In this document: positions 1-7,789 of the stretch, one piece after another | Layout: the number at the start of each line of letters is the position of its first letter | How positions within the stretch are numbered: the stretch's first letter is position 1 | NCBI GenBank assembly: GCA_024511045.1 | Contig: JANEMG010000002.1 | Span: 1-22,884, forward strand | DNA from: Gammaproteobacteria bacterium | GTDB taxonomy: Bacteria > Pseudomonadota > Gammaproteobacteria > Methylococcales > Methylomonadaceae | Direction of reading: 5' to 3' | Length of the DNA stretch: 22,884 nt | The notes under the pieces: generated by a model | Databases searched by the model: none | The model's input: the letters and a program-made list of their open reading frames with translations, nothing else | Told to the model about the DNA's origin: nothing | Translations under genes and position numbers: made by a program

Positions 1-99
1 GAAGCAGCTTTGGATGAGAATTTTGCCAGGGTGTGCCCCAAACCCGGCAATCCCCCCGGAAATTCTCTGGTCACTGTGCTGCTGCGCATGGTGGCTTGA
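1..99 (+). CDS. Possible 3' end of a gene of unknown function (partial)
   Basis: Frame 1 is open from the window edge to a TGA at 97-99 and would encode 32 residues ending in SLVTVLLRMVA. The tail has an ordinary composition and ends in a short hydrophobic stretch, so it may be the C-terminus of a protein that begins outside the window. Nothing in it identifies a family. An open run this short can occur by chance, so this is a weak call. The next gene on the same strand starts about 210 bases further on. Confidence 0.25.
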   Translation, partial: EAALDENFARVCPKPGNPPGNSLVTVLLRMVA

Positions 100-308
100 A
101 TAATTTCTGGGAAACTTCAGGTTGAATAAAGCCATGGAGGGTTTTGTTCAACAAAGTGTTAAAGTAAAAGCCTGCTACGTAGACCAGTAATCTGGCGAAA
201 GGGATGATTCAGGAATCCGGGCAAGGGGAGGGGTGGATGCATAAGGTAAAAAAACCGCCCAGTAAAAACAAACAGCCCCGCCCCCAATGAGCAATGGAGG
301 AAAAAACG
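100..308. other. Intergenic region with a small palindrome
   Basis: No convincing gene lies here. A perfect 13-bp odd palindrome, TTTGTTCAACAAA, sits at 143-155 and could be an operator half a gene-leader upstream of the membrane protein. Its core TGTTCAACA also occurs at the centre of the palindrome upstream of jetA (17831-17839), which may be coincidence. The final bases hold the Shine-Dalgarno sequence of the next gene (GGAGG, 296-300). Confidence 0.3.
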
Positions 309-1301
309 ATGTGGTTTGAATTCAAGGCCTGGAAAGACAAAATCAATCGCTGGTATGGGCGTTCTTACTATGAGCAGATCAATCGGCAGAATATTATCCG
401 GCTGACAACCTATTTTCAGCGGATCAAGGTTGATCAGCCTGACAATCCTCTGATCGGAGAGATACAGGAGCAATTGACGGATCTGCAAAAAGAAGGGGGC
501 TGGGATAAAGTCAAATCCATCGAATTGCTCCTGGTGCCTTTGTTGAACACGGACGACCTGGATATGGAGCTGCACTATCAGCTGCATAACGCACAGGTTT
601 TTTTGCCCGCCTATGAATCCGGTTTTTTCAAGGAGCATTCTGCCTCCCTGCTTCAGAAACCGGAAGCACAGCAGCAATTGCCAGACAGCGATGATATTGC
701 CGGGCGTAAACGGGCGCTGCTGACCAGATTGATCGTCAGCCTGCAGCAGTTTCATGAAGACCGGGTGTTGCGAAGCATCTTTGCCAACAAGGCCTGTTTC
801 AAGATCGGCCTGTTTTTTGGAATAGCGATAGCATTCAGTGTGTTTCTGCTGGCTATTGGTATCCTGCACCCGGAGGGCATCTATCAGTATTGCAGCCGCT
901 ATTGCCCGCAATTTGCCTGGGTGACCTCCATTACCGCTGAAATTGCGGATCCTACCGAGACCCAGCAAACGGATAAAATTCACCTGCATTTTGCCATTGC
1001 CGCAGTGATGGCGGGGTACATGGGGGCCTGCTTCAGTATGCTGATCTCACTCAAAGGCCGCATCAAGACCATTACCCTCAAGGAACTGGAGAACCTGCAC
1101 AAGCTGCATTTCATCCTGACCCGCATCGTGACCGGCATCGGCGCCGCACTGATCTGCTACTATTTCTTTCGGGCGCAATTGCTGACCGGCTCCCTGTTTC
1201 CCTATTTCACCCTGATTATCTGGTGTTTTATCGCCGGATTCTCGGAAAAGCTGGTGCCAAGTATTCTGTCCAAAACGGAAGGGCAGCTGGCTGAAACCTG
1301 A
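309..1301 (+). CDS. Four-helix inner-membrane protein of unknown function
   Basis: This encodes a 330-residue protein. An ATG also exists at 294, but the ATG at 309 is preferred because a strong GGAGG lies 8 bases upstream of it, overlapping the 294 codon. The N-terminal half (about 150 residues) is hydrophilic and predicted cytoplasmic, with no recognised motif. Four hydrophobic segments follow: one beginning near KIGLFFGIAIAFSVF, one around FAIAAVMAGYMGACF, one around TGIGAALICYYFF, and one around FTLIIWCFIAGFSEKLVP. The glycine-rich second helix and the C-terminal AGFSEKLVPSIL turn look like conserved functional sites; I recall similar endings in uncharacterised bacterial membrane proteins but cannot name the family. 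It stands alone, facing the convergent small exported protein at 1556-1954. The existence of the gene is well supported and the function is unknown. Confidence 0.8.
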   Translation: MWFEFKAWKDKINRWYGRSYYEQINRQNIIRLTTYFQRIKVDQPDNPLIGEIQEQLTDLQKEGGWDKVKSIELLLVPLLNTDDLDMELHYQLHNAQVFLPAYESGFFKEHSASLLQKPEAQQQLPDSDDIAGRKRALLTRLIVSLQQFHEDRVLRSIFANKACFKIGLFFGIAIAFSVFLLAIGILHPEGIYQYCSRYCPQFAWVTSITAEIADPTETQQTDKIHLHFAIAAVMAGYMGACFSMLISLKGRIKTITLKELENLHKLHFILTRIVTGIGAALICYYFFRAQLLTGSLFPYFTLIIWCFIAGFSEKLVPSILSKTEGQLAET

Positions 1302-1555
1302 TTCCGCACCTGTTTCCCTGTGATCCAGGTGTGAATTTCAAGTAATGGATTGGCCGGAAGATTGCCTGACAGACCTGTCAATCCATCCGACGGCGATTCG
1401 TTTCCTGATATTGGGGGCCGGGATGTGTTCTGTTCGCGGGAGGCCAATGGCTGGCCTTGTTTGGGGTGTGTCGCCTGCCCTGAATTGTTTCAGGACAGGT
1501 GACGAATTTGATGTTGCCGGGCCGGTCGGTTGCCGACCGTTATGCCCAGGTTTGT
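1302..1555. other. Convergent intergenic region with two hairpins
   Basis: This gap lies between two convergent genes. Two inverted repeats stand out. The first is 1474-1484 paired with 1489-1499 (CCTGCCCTGAA against TTCAGGACAGG, one mismatch, 4-base loop). The second is 1523-1529 paired with 1533-1539 (CGGTCGG, TTG loop, CCGACCG, perfect). Neither is followed by a clear T run on either strand, so calling them intrinsic terminators is an inference from their position between converging genes. Short reading frames here look random. Confidence 0.35.
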
Positions 1556-1954
1556 TTAAATCTGTCTTTTTTTGATGTCGTTGAACATCTTCAACGCTTC
1601 CTGCCATCTTTCCAGGACGACGTCGTAATCGACTTCACCCTGCTCATTGGGTTTCAGTGAACGGCTGACCGCCATCAGGGCGTCATTAGCGTGCTGCAAG
1701 GCCGTAGCGATGGTTTCGCCGGTGATGTCTTTTGCTTCCTGCCGTGCCTCGAAATAGTATCTTTTGATTTCCTTGGGTTCGGCCTTGTTTTTTGTGGCTT
1801 CGATACCTTCCAGTATTGATTTGATGGTGTTGACAGTCGCCTGTCTGGATCCCGCCCGGTCTTCCGCCGCCACGGCTACTGTCGTATAGGTGCTGAATAC
1901 ACCCATGGAGGTGCCGATAACGAGTGCGACTGCAATTTTTTTCCATATGGACAT
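1556..1954 (-). CDS. Small exported helical protein of unknown function
   Basis: A 132-residue protein begins with a clear Sec signal peptide: a basic MSIWKK start, a hydrophobic core (IAVALVIGTSMGVF) and a likely cleavage after AVA near residue 29. The mature part, about 100 residues, is charged and alanine-rich with no cysteine, and is probably all helical; patterns such as EARQEAKDITGETIATALQHANDAL suggest an amphipathic helical bundle. GAGGA about 9 bases before the ATG supports the start. It is a single-gene unit, convergent with the membrane protein at 309-1301. It is probably periplasmic. Small metal-binding or stress-related helical proteins have this general look, but no ligand-rich motif is visible, so no function is assigned. 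Confidence 0.75.
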   Translation of the reverse strand: MSIWKKIAVALVIGTSMGVFSTYTTVAVAAEDRAGSRQATVNTIKSILEGIEATKNKAEPKEIKRYYFEARQEAKDITGETIATALQHANDALMAVSRSLKPNEQGEVDYDVVLERWQEALKMFNDIKKRQI

Positions 1955-2475
1955 GGTTTATGTTCCTCATCGATTATAGGGATAAATGTTTTCCTGATCA
2001 GCGACAAACTTCAGCCATGTTCAAATCGGCCAGCACGATCGAAAGCCAAATCTTTATTGTCATTTCGACCAGCGGGAGAAATCTTGGGCGCTGCGTACTG
2101 CTTCAGGCGCCAGAATCCCGGCTGTTTTCTTTGCCGGTTGTTGTATGCATATGAAGATAAAAGATATTTTATGTATATCCGGCAATTCAGTATAGCCGCT
2201 GCAGTTGTGTCGGAAAGACCTGAATAATAAGTTTTCAGCAGAGCTGAGAAGGTCACGCGTCATCAGGGTTGTTTTCACAGGCGTTATTTTCTTAGAACGC
2301 GTGGGGGATTCTATCACAAGTGCTGCCGTCTGCCGGCTTAATTTATTTTTAACGATGCAATTCCGCTTGGCGTGCTTGACCGTATCGCCAGTTGTACTTC
2401 CCGCGGCGGGCGAGGCGATTCCAGTGCTATGCCGGGAGAAAAAACTGTCGTCGTTCATTGCAACGAGCAATCGGG
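1955..2475. other. Divergent intergenic region
   Basis: About 520 bases separate the exported protein from the Hsp70 operon, and no credible gene was found. At 2059-2088 there is a sequence of the TGTCATTTCGAC...GAGAAATCTTGG type (ATTTC at 2062-2066 against GAAAT at 2078-2082). It resembles short dispersed repeats seen in many bacterial genomes; there is no second copy in this window. The stretch around 2145-2190 is A/T rich and could hold promoters for the minus-strand gene. Confidence 0.3.
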
Positions 2476-2481
2476 TATAAT
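2476..2481 (+). promoter_or_regulatory. Putative -10 box of the Hsp70-module operon
   Basis: A perfect TATAAT lies 25 bases before the ATG at 2507. There is no good -35 at the usual distance: the bases at 2453-2458 read GTTCAT, and TTGCAA at 2458-2463 is too close. The expected leader would be only about 20 bases. I see no heat-shock sigma-32 type promoter (CTTGAA with CCCCAT), so induction by heat is not indicated by the sequence. Confidence 0.4.
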
Positions 2482-2506
2482 CCTGTTTTTTGCCAGAATA
2501 TTTTTC

Positions 2507-5005
2507 ATGGAAAAGCAGGTTTCCCCTTCAGGTTCCGCCGAACAAGAGCTCGAAGCACAGGCGCTGAGTAAATTCAATGCCGGAAAGTACAAGGATGCCA
2601 TCGGGTTATATAAAAAACTGCTGCGTGGCACCGACAACGAAAGCTGGCGCAAGCAGTTGGCCCACTGTTATTTGCTGCGGGCGCTGGGCTTTGCGGCAAA
2701 GGGCATGTACAAGGAAGCAGTGGTGTTGTGGGAGAATTACCAGGAATTGGTACAGCCTCCTTACAAGGCCTATGACCACTATCTCGCCTGGCTGCTGAAT
2801 ACCGGACAATTTCCTCGGTTCAGGAAATGTCTGCAGCAATTGACTGCCAAACAGATTGACAGGGATTACCGGGAACTGGTGGGTTGGCTGGGGCTGCTGA
2901 TCATCAGCGGGCATCCAGAATTTCAGCAGGACCTGCCCGGGGATTCGGCTTTCGCCGCACACCTGCAGACCGTGCAGGCAGCATTGCAGGCCCATGGCAA
3001 CAATGATCCCGAAGCCGTCCAGGCAGTTTTGCAACAGCTGCCGCACCGCTCTGCATTCCGGGATTTCCGGACGCTGCTGAAGGCGGCCTTGCTGGCAACG
3101 GAGGCGCCGCAGCAGGCACGCTCCCTGCTGGACAGGATTGCACCGGCATCACCCTATGCGCAAGCCGCCCGTCTGCTCTATGCCTGCACCTGCAGCGGAG
3201 CGGCGCTGGCACAGGAAATGACGCGCTTCACCCCCAAACAGCGGCGCATGATCGGGGCGATCAAGGGTCTGAATAAAAAACAATCGGAATTGCTGGAGCA
3301 GCTGGCCAAATTCAGGGAGCGTCTGAACGACAAGGCCATGTTCAATCTGGCGATCAGGCACCAGGCGCTTTTTGGGGAGGAATTGGCGCAGGATTTTTGC
3401 CGTTCATTGTTGAGAACCTATCCAGCCGGGCGGCGCGATTTCAAGAAACATTTCGCCGGTCTCGATGAATTCGAAGAAAACCGGATGCAGGCGCTGGCCT
3501 GCGAGCGCAATGACCAGATTGCCGACGCGGTGCGGCACTGGGAGCTCTGCGTCAGGGCATTGCGGGAGGAGCCCGATGCCGGTGGATTGCGAAGCGCGTT
3601 GATTCTGCGCCACATCGCCCATTTCCAGCTGTTCCCTGACAATGTCCTTTCCCTGCAGAGGAGTCTGGATTATGATCCCGATGACAGGGACTGCTATCTG
3701 CAGATTTTGCGCGAATATGAGTCCGATCCTGACTCGGCAGAAGACTATAAGACATGGCTGAACAAGGCCCTGCAGAAATTTCCAGACGATATCGATGTGT
3801 TGACCCTGGGCCTGCAGTCGGCGGTGCGTCACAAAACCTACAAGAAAGCCGCGCAATATGCCAAAAAAATATTGCAGCGCGATCCCTTGCATACGCTTGC
3901 CAAGGAGTTGCTGTTTAGCAGCCATCTGGATCATGCACGGCGGCAGCTGCTGGGCAGGAAATATCATCTGGTTGCCAGGGAAATCGACCAGGCGGACGAA
4001 CTGCATCCCGGCAAAAGTCAGCATCTGCAGGCGCAATTGCTGCGCGGGTGTCTGAGTTTCGCCACAGGCGACAAAAAAGCGGGTCTGCAGCTGATCACAG
4101 AATCACTGGACCGACTCCATGAGGACCCTGTCAATGCCGCTTTTCATGCGGTGATGGAAGCGCTGGCTACAGGGTTGCCGGTTGCGACCATCCTCAGGGA
4201 ACTGCCGCCGGTGAAAGGTCATTTGCTGTCTGCCCAGGAATTGCGCCGCTTGATCGTGCAGATCGAGCGTTATGCAGAAGTGGATGGCGCGCAGAAAAAC
4301 ATCCACAAGGCACTGGACAAGGTCAAGGCCGTCGTGAAAAAGTCCCTGCAGCAGGACTTTCCGGAGGACCTGCTGCTGTCCTGGTGCCAGACAATGGACC
4401 GCATCCGGCATTTCGAGTTGTTGCGCCATGTGGCGAAACTGGCACAAAAGCGATGGCAAAAACCTATCTGGACCTATTACCGGATCTATTCGGAGACCAA
4501 CGGCGACCCGGAAAAATGTTCCTACCAGGATGTTGTCGCCCTGGAATACATGCAGCAGCAGGCTGTAAGGGCAGGTGATCAACGGGCGATGGCGCTGATC
4601 GGTGATTATCTCGAGCGTTGTCATGTGCTGCGGCCGCAGAGCGCGACGGGCTTTTTCGATGATCTGTTCGGCTTCGATGAGGATGACGAGGAAGTCGATG
4701 AACCCATGGAGGTTCTTTTCGGCCACCTGCCGGATGACGTATTACAACGGATCGAGGACAAGATGGCTTCGATGCTGAAAAAAGTGACCCCGGAAAAACT
4801 GGTTCAGGAAATGGTCGATGTCGTCGGTGGCAAAAAAAATGTCCTGATGGCGATCATGCAGGAACCGGAGCTTTTTTCCGTGTTGATGCTGCTGAATGCC
4901 GCCAACAAGCTGGGCATCGATACCGGCGTCAGTGTCGACGAAGTGCTTCGCTATTTCGACATCGACTCCGGATCACCGTCCCGCGCCTTTCCTTTCCCTT
5001 TTTAA
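2507..5005 (+). CDS. Large TPR-like helical repeat protein, first gene of an Hsp70 module
   Basis: This encodes an 832-residue protein. The frame is open back to a GTG at 2372, but those extra 45 residues look unlike protein sequence and span the -10 box, so the ATG at 2507 (MEKQVSPSGSAEQELE) is chosen; its ribosome site is weak. The first 50 residues (ALSKFNAGKYKDAIGLYKKL) read as a TPR. Similar helical pairs recur, for example TYKKAAQYAKKILQRDP near residue 450. A very acidic linker (FDEDDEEVDEP) lies near residue 730, followed by a compact helical C-terminal domain. No signal peptide or membrane segment is present, so it is cytoplasmic. It is followed closely by J-domain, GrpE and Hsp70 genes, suggesting that it acts as a client adaptor or scaffold for that chaperone. 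That role is inferred from context; the repeats are divergent and a domain search could assign another alpha-solenoid family. Confidence 0.8.
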   Translation: MEKQVSPSGSAEQELEAQALSKFNAGKYKDAIGLYKKLLRGTDNESWRKQLAHCYLLRALGFAAKGMYKEAVVLWENYQELVQPPYKAYDHYLAWLLNTGQFPRFRKCLQQLTAKQIDRDYRELVGWLGLLIISGHPEFQQDLPGDSAFAAHLQTVQAALQAHGNNDPEAVQAVLQQLPHRSAFRDFRTLLKAALLATEAPQQARSLLDRIAPASPYAQAARLLYACTCSGAALAQEMTRFTPKQRRMIGAIKGLNKKQSELLEQLAKFRERLNDKAMFNLAIRHQALFGEELAQDFCRSLLRTYPAGRRDFKKHFAGLDEFEENRMQALACERNDQIADAVRHWELCVRALREEPDAGGLRSALILRHIAHFQLFPDNVLSLQRSLDYDPDDRDCYLQILREYESDPDSAEDYKTWLNKALQKFPDDIDVLTLGLQSAVRHKTYKKAAQYAKKILQRDPLHTLAKELLFSSHLDHARRQLLGRKYHLVAREIDQADELHPGKSQHLQAQLLRGCLSFATGDKKAGLQLITESLDRLHEDPVNAAFHAVMEALATGLPVATILRELPPVKGHLLSAQELRRLIVQIERYAEVDGAQKNIHKALDKVKAVVKKSLQQDFPEDLLLSWCQTMDRIRHFELLRHVAKLAQKRWQKPIWTYYRIYSETNGDPEKCSYQDVVALEYMQQQAVRAGDQRAMALIGDYLERCHVLRPQSATGFFDDLFGFDEDDEEVDEPMEVLFGHLPDDVLQRIEDKMASMLKKVTPEKLVQEMVDVVGGKKNVLMAIMQEPELFSVLMLLNAANKLGIDTGVSVDEVLRYFDIDSGSPSRAFPFPF

Positions 5006-5020
5006 ACCGGTACAGCGTCG

Positions 5021-5359
5021 ATGAAAACACCGTATCAGATCCTTGAAGTCACTGCCGGGGCAGACGACAGTGAGATCAGGCAGGCCTATCTGCAGAAAGT
5101 CAAAAACAACCCGCCCGATGCGGACCAGGAAAAATTTCGGGAGATTCAAGCAGCCAATGAGTCCATCAAGGATTACAGAAGCCGCATCCGCTATGAATTG
5201 TTTCATGAGCAGACGCTGGATTTCGATGCACTGCTCGACCAAGCCTTTGGCACGGATCAGCCCCGACAAATCGACCATGACCAGTTCATCGACCTGCTGC
5301 GCGCAGGAGTTGAAGCGATCGAGCTGGAGAGCATCACCATCGAACCTGAGAAAACATGA
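5021..5359 (+). CDS. Short J-domain protein with degenerate HPD motif
   Basis: This 112-residue protein is almost only a J domain. Residues 3-60 fit the fold: TPYQILEV, then the helix II region SEIRQAYLQKVK, then a loop, then helix III (EKFREIQAANESI). Where canonical J proteins have HPD, the loop reads NPPD (residues 30-33), so the catalytic histidine is replaced by proline. HPD normally stimulates Hsp70 ATPase, so this protein may bind its Hsp70 in a different way or recruit clients only. I recall related proteobacterial proteins with a PPE/PPD loop, which would make this a family trait rather than decay. The acidic C-terminal tail has no zinc-finger or client-binding domain of DnaJ type. 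The gene starts 15 bases after the TPR gene, and its stop overlaps the next start (ATGA at 5356). Confidence 0.82.
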   Translation: MKTPYQILEVTAGADDSEIRQAYLQKVKNNPPDADQEKFREIQAANESIKDYRSRIRYELFHEQTLDFDALLDQAFGTDQPRQIDHDQFIDLLRAGVEAIELESITIEPEKT

Positions 5360-6033
5360 CCTCGGAAACACAGAAGAATGCACTGCTGGAGGAATTTCAG
5401 CAGTTTTTGCAGCAAGACGCCGCGCCAGGCTTCAGCCCCGATGAGCAGCCGGACCTCAATACCCTGCTCATGGAGATGGCAGGGCTGAAAACGGAAGTCA
5501 AGGCGGAATCCAGGCAGTTCAAAAACACCCTGGATACGCTGGGTACGGCGCTCGCTGCCGTGCAGGAGGACAACAAGGCGCTGTCCGAGGAACTGCGGGC
5601 ATCCTCCGAACGCATGCAGCAGCGGCAGGATGAAGTCATGCGCACGCTGCTGCTGGAGATGGTCGATATCCAAGACCGCCTGCTGGGCGGCCTGGAAGTC
5701 CTGCGCAATTACCACCCAGACACAGCCCTGTTCAGACGGTCCAGGAAAAAGGACGTGAATTTCATCAGGCAGTTGCAGGAAGGGCAGGCCATGACCGCCA
5801 GACGTTTCGCGCAACTGCTGCAGCGTCATGATGTCACGCCGCTGGAGTGCATCGACAAGCCATTCGATCCCGTCACCATGCATGCCGTGGAAACGGACAG
5901 TGATCCGGAGCGTGAGAACGGCATCGTCCTGGAAGAATTACGCAAGGGCTTTCTGTATCGCGGCCAGGTATTGCGGCTGGCGGAAGTCAGGGTCAACAAA
6001 ACTGATTACAAGGTAAAAACACGCCATGAATGA
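5356..6033 (+). CDS. GrpE-like nucleotide exchange factor of an accessory Hsp70
   Basis: A 225-residue protein. Its N-terminal 50 residues are acidic and probably disordered. A long coiled coil follows (about residues 35-120, e.g. LKTEVKAESRQFKNTLDTLG). The C-terminal part carries the GrpE signature: LLQRHDVTPLECIDKPFDPVTMHAV, then GIVLEELRKGFLYRGQVLRLAEVRV, which matches the beta-wing and the classic GxVxxxxxxGYxxxxRVLRxAxVxV ending. GrpE proteins release ADP from Hsp70, here presumably from the partner encoded next. It overlaps the J-protein stop by 4 bases and the Hsp70 start by 8, which implies coupled translation. It differs enough from housekeeping GrpE to be a dedicated paralogue. Confidence 0.88.
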   Translation: MTSETQKNALLEEFQQFLQQDAAPGFSPDEQPDLNTLLMEMAGLKTEVKAESRQFKNTLDTLGTALAAVQEDNKALSEELRASSERMQQRQDEVMRTLLLEMVDIQDRLLGGLEVLRNYHPDTALFRRSRKKDVNFIRQLQEGQAMTARRFAQLLQRHDVTPLECIDKPFDPVTMHAVETDSDPERENGIVLEELRKGFLYRGQVLRLAEVRVNKTDYKVKTRHE

Positions 6034-7789
6034 ATTGATTATCGGCATCGATCTGGGCACCACCAATTCCGAAGTGGCGGTTGTCGAGCAGGGACAGGTC
6101 CGAGTTCTCGATGACGGTGGAAGAAAAATCCTGCCTTCCTTTGTCGGCATCGATGACAATGGTGAAATTCTGGTCGGGGAAAGGGCAAGAAACCAGTATC
6201 TCGTCTATCCCGAGCGGACCATCAAATCCATCAAACGGCTGATGGGCGAGGATACCCATGTCGATCTGGCGGGCCAGGCCTATACGCCGCAGGAAATTTC
6301 CGCGATCATTCTCAAACGCCTGAAGACGATTGCCGAAACCAGCCTGGGCCAGATGGTCAGCAAGGCGGTCATTACCGTGCCGGCGTATTTTTCCGATGCC
6401 CAGCGGCAGGCCACGCGGGATGCCGGTGCAATCGCCGGGCTGGAAGTGGTGCGCATGATCAACGAACCGACCGCAGCGGCGCTTGCCTACCATCACGACC
6501 AGTCTGCAGCGCAGCGCATGCTGGTTTACGATCTGGGCGGCGGCACCTTCGACGTCTCGGTGGTCAACGTGGAAGGCGGCGTGGTCGAGGTGCTGTCCAG
6601 CCATGGCGACAACCATCTGGGAGGGGACGACTTCGATCAGCGGATCATCGATTACCTGCTGGATCATCTCCGGGAAACCTATGGCGTCGATGCCAGCAAA
6701 GACAGCAAGGCCATGGCGCGCATCGTGCGGGCTGCGGAGAACGCCAAATTCCAGCTTTCCGACCAGCCCTATGCAAGGATCGAAGAAGAGTATCTGCTGG
6801 AGCACGACGGTTCGCCCGTGCACTTGTCGGTGGAACTGTCGCGCATGGTCTACGAAGAGATGATCGAGGACTGCATCGATGCCACCTTCGATGCGCTGCA
6901 TATCGCCTTGAAGGGGGCGAAAATGACCGCCGCCGATATCGATGAAATCATCCTGGTGGGCGGTTCCATCCGCACGCCCTGCATTCGCGAGCGTTTGCTC
7001 GATGAATTTGGTTTCGAACCCCATGGCGAACTCGACCCGGAATTGTGCGTCGCCATGGGCGCTGCCATACAGGCGGCCATGATCGGCGGCCAGCAGGTGG
7101 ATACGGTGCTGGTGGACGTGACGCCCTATACCTACGGCACCAGCGCCATCGGCATGCTGAATGGTGAATACTATCCCTTCACCTATGTGCCGATCATCCA
7201 TAAGAACAGTGTCCTGCCGATACGCAAGAGCGATGCCTTCGCCACCAGCTTCGATGGCCAGGAAGTCGTCGATGTCACCATTTATCAGGGCGAGGATCCG
7301 GATGCCCTGAACAACGTCAAAAGCGGTGAATTCAGGATCGAGGGCTTGCAGGATGTCGAGGCGGGAAATATCATCACCCTGACGCTGGAACTGGATCTCG
7401 ATGGCATCCTGCATGTATCCGCCCAGGAAAAAGAGACCGGTCTGGAAAAATCCATCACCATAAAGAATGCCTTGTCCCGCTTTGAAAGCGCCGCACTGGA
7501 TACCGCCAAACAGCGCATCACCTCCCTTTTCGGGCAGATGGAGACCGGTCCCGACGTTGTAGAGCCGCATGAGGAAGAGGAGGAAACGTCCACGGCTCCG
7601 GAAATCGAAGCGGCAAAAAAACTGATCGCAAAAGCCGAAAGCCTGTTCGATCAGGTTTCCGCCGAAGACAGGGAAGACATGATCGATCTGATCGAAACGC
7701 TGAGCAACTGCATCAAAGCCAACGATATCGAAGGCCTGGCCGAACCCAGTGAGCAGCTGGCCGATATCATCTATTATCTGGAATCCTGA
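6026..7789 (+). CDS. Hsp70-family chaperone (DnaK-like) with a shortened lid
   Basis: A 587-residue Hsp70. The nucleotide-binding motifs are intact: GIDLGTTNS at 7-15 (phosphate 1), INEPTAAALAY at 145-155 (connect), VYDLGGGTFDVSVV at 167-180 (phosphate 2), DNHLGGDDFD at 195-204, and EIILVGGSIRTPCI at 307-320 (adenosine). The interdomain linker reads VLVDVTP where DnaK has LLLDVTP. The beta substrate-binding domain spans about 365-480 (VTIYQGED, LHVSAQEKETG). The remaining 107 residues form a shorter, acidic lid, and the DnaK-type C-terminal tail is absent; DnaK is about 638 residues. The organism must also have a standard DnaK elsewhere, so this is an accessory Hsp70 served by the J and GrpE genes ahead of it. 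The start overlaps grpE-like and the stop overlaps the next start (TGATG). Confidence 0.93.
   Translation: MNELIIGIDLGTTNSEVAVVEQGQVRVLDDGGRKILPSFVGIDDNGEILVGERARNQYLVYPERTIKSIKRLMGEDTHVDLAGQAYTPQEISAIILKRLKTIAETSLGQMVSKAVITVPAYFSDAQRQATRDAGAIAGLEVVRMINEPTAAALAYHHDQSAAQRMLVYDLGGGTFDVSVVNVEGGVVEVLSSHGDNHLGGDDFDQRIIDYLLDHLRETYGVDASKDSKAMARIVRAAENAKFQLSDQPYARIEEEYLLEHDGSPVHLSVELSRMVYEEMIEDCIDATFDALHIALKGAKMTAADIDEIILVGGSIRTPCIRERLLDEFGFEPHGELDPELCVAMGAAIQAAMIGGQQVDTVLVDVTPYTYGTSAIGMLNGEYYPFTYVPIIHKNSVLPIRKSDAFATSFDGQEVVDVTIYQGEDPDALNNVKSGEFRIEGLQDVEAGNIITLTLELDLDGILHVSAQEKETGLEKSITIKNALSRFESAALDTAKQRITSLFGQMETGPDVVEPHEEEEETSTAPEIEAAKKLIAKAESLFDQVSAEDREDMIDLIETLSNCIKANDIEGLAEPSEQLADIIYYLES

Noticed and set aside
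1345..1575. 76-codon plus-strand frame between the convergent genes
   Set aside because: It spans two hairpins, has no ribosome site and encodes a cysteine/glycine-rich, unlikely product.
2372..2506. Upstream extension of the TPR-like protein to a GTG at 2372
   Set aside because: The extra residues look non-protein-like and the segment contains the perfect TATAAT box close to the ATG at 2507.
5993..7570. Long minus-strand open frame (525 codons) opposite the Hsp70 gene
   Set aside because: It is the antisense frame of a strongly supported Hsp70 gene. The product is rich in H, Q, G and D with no family motif, which is typical of a codon-bias shadow.
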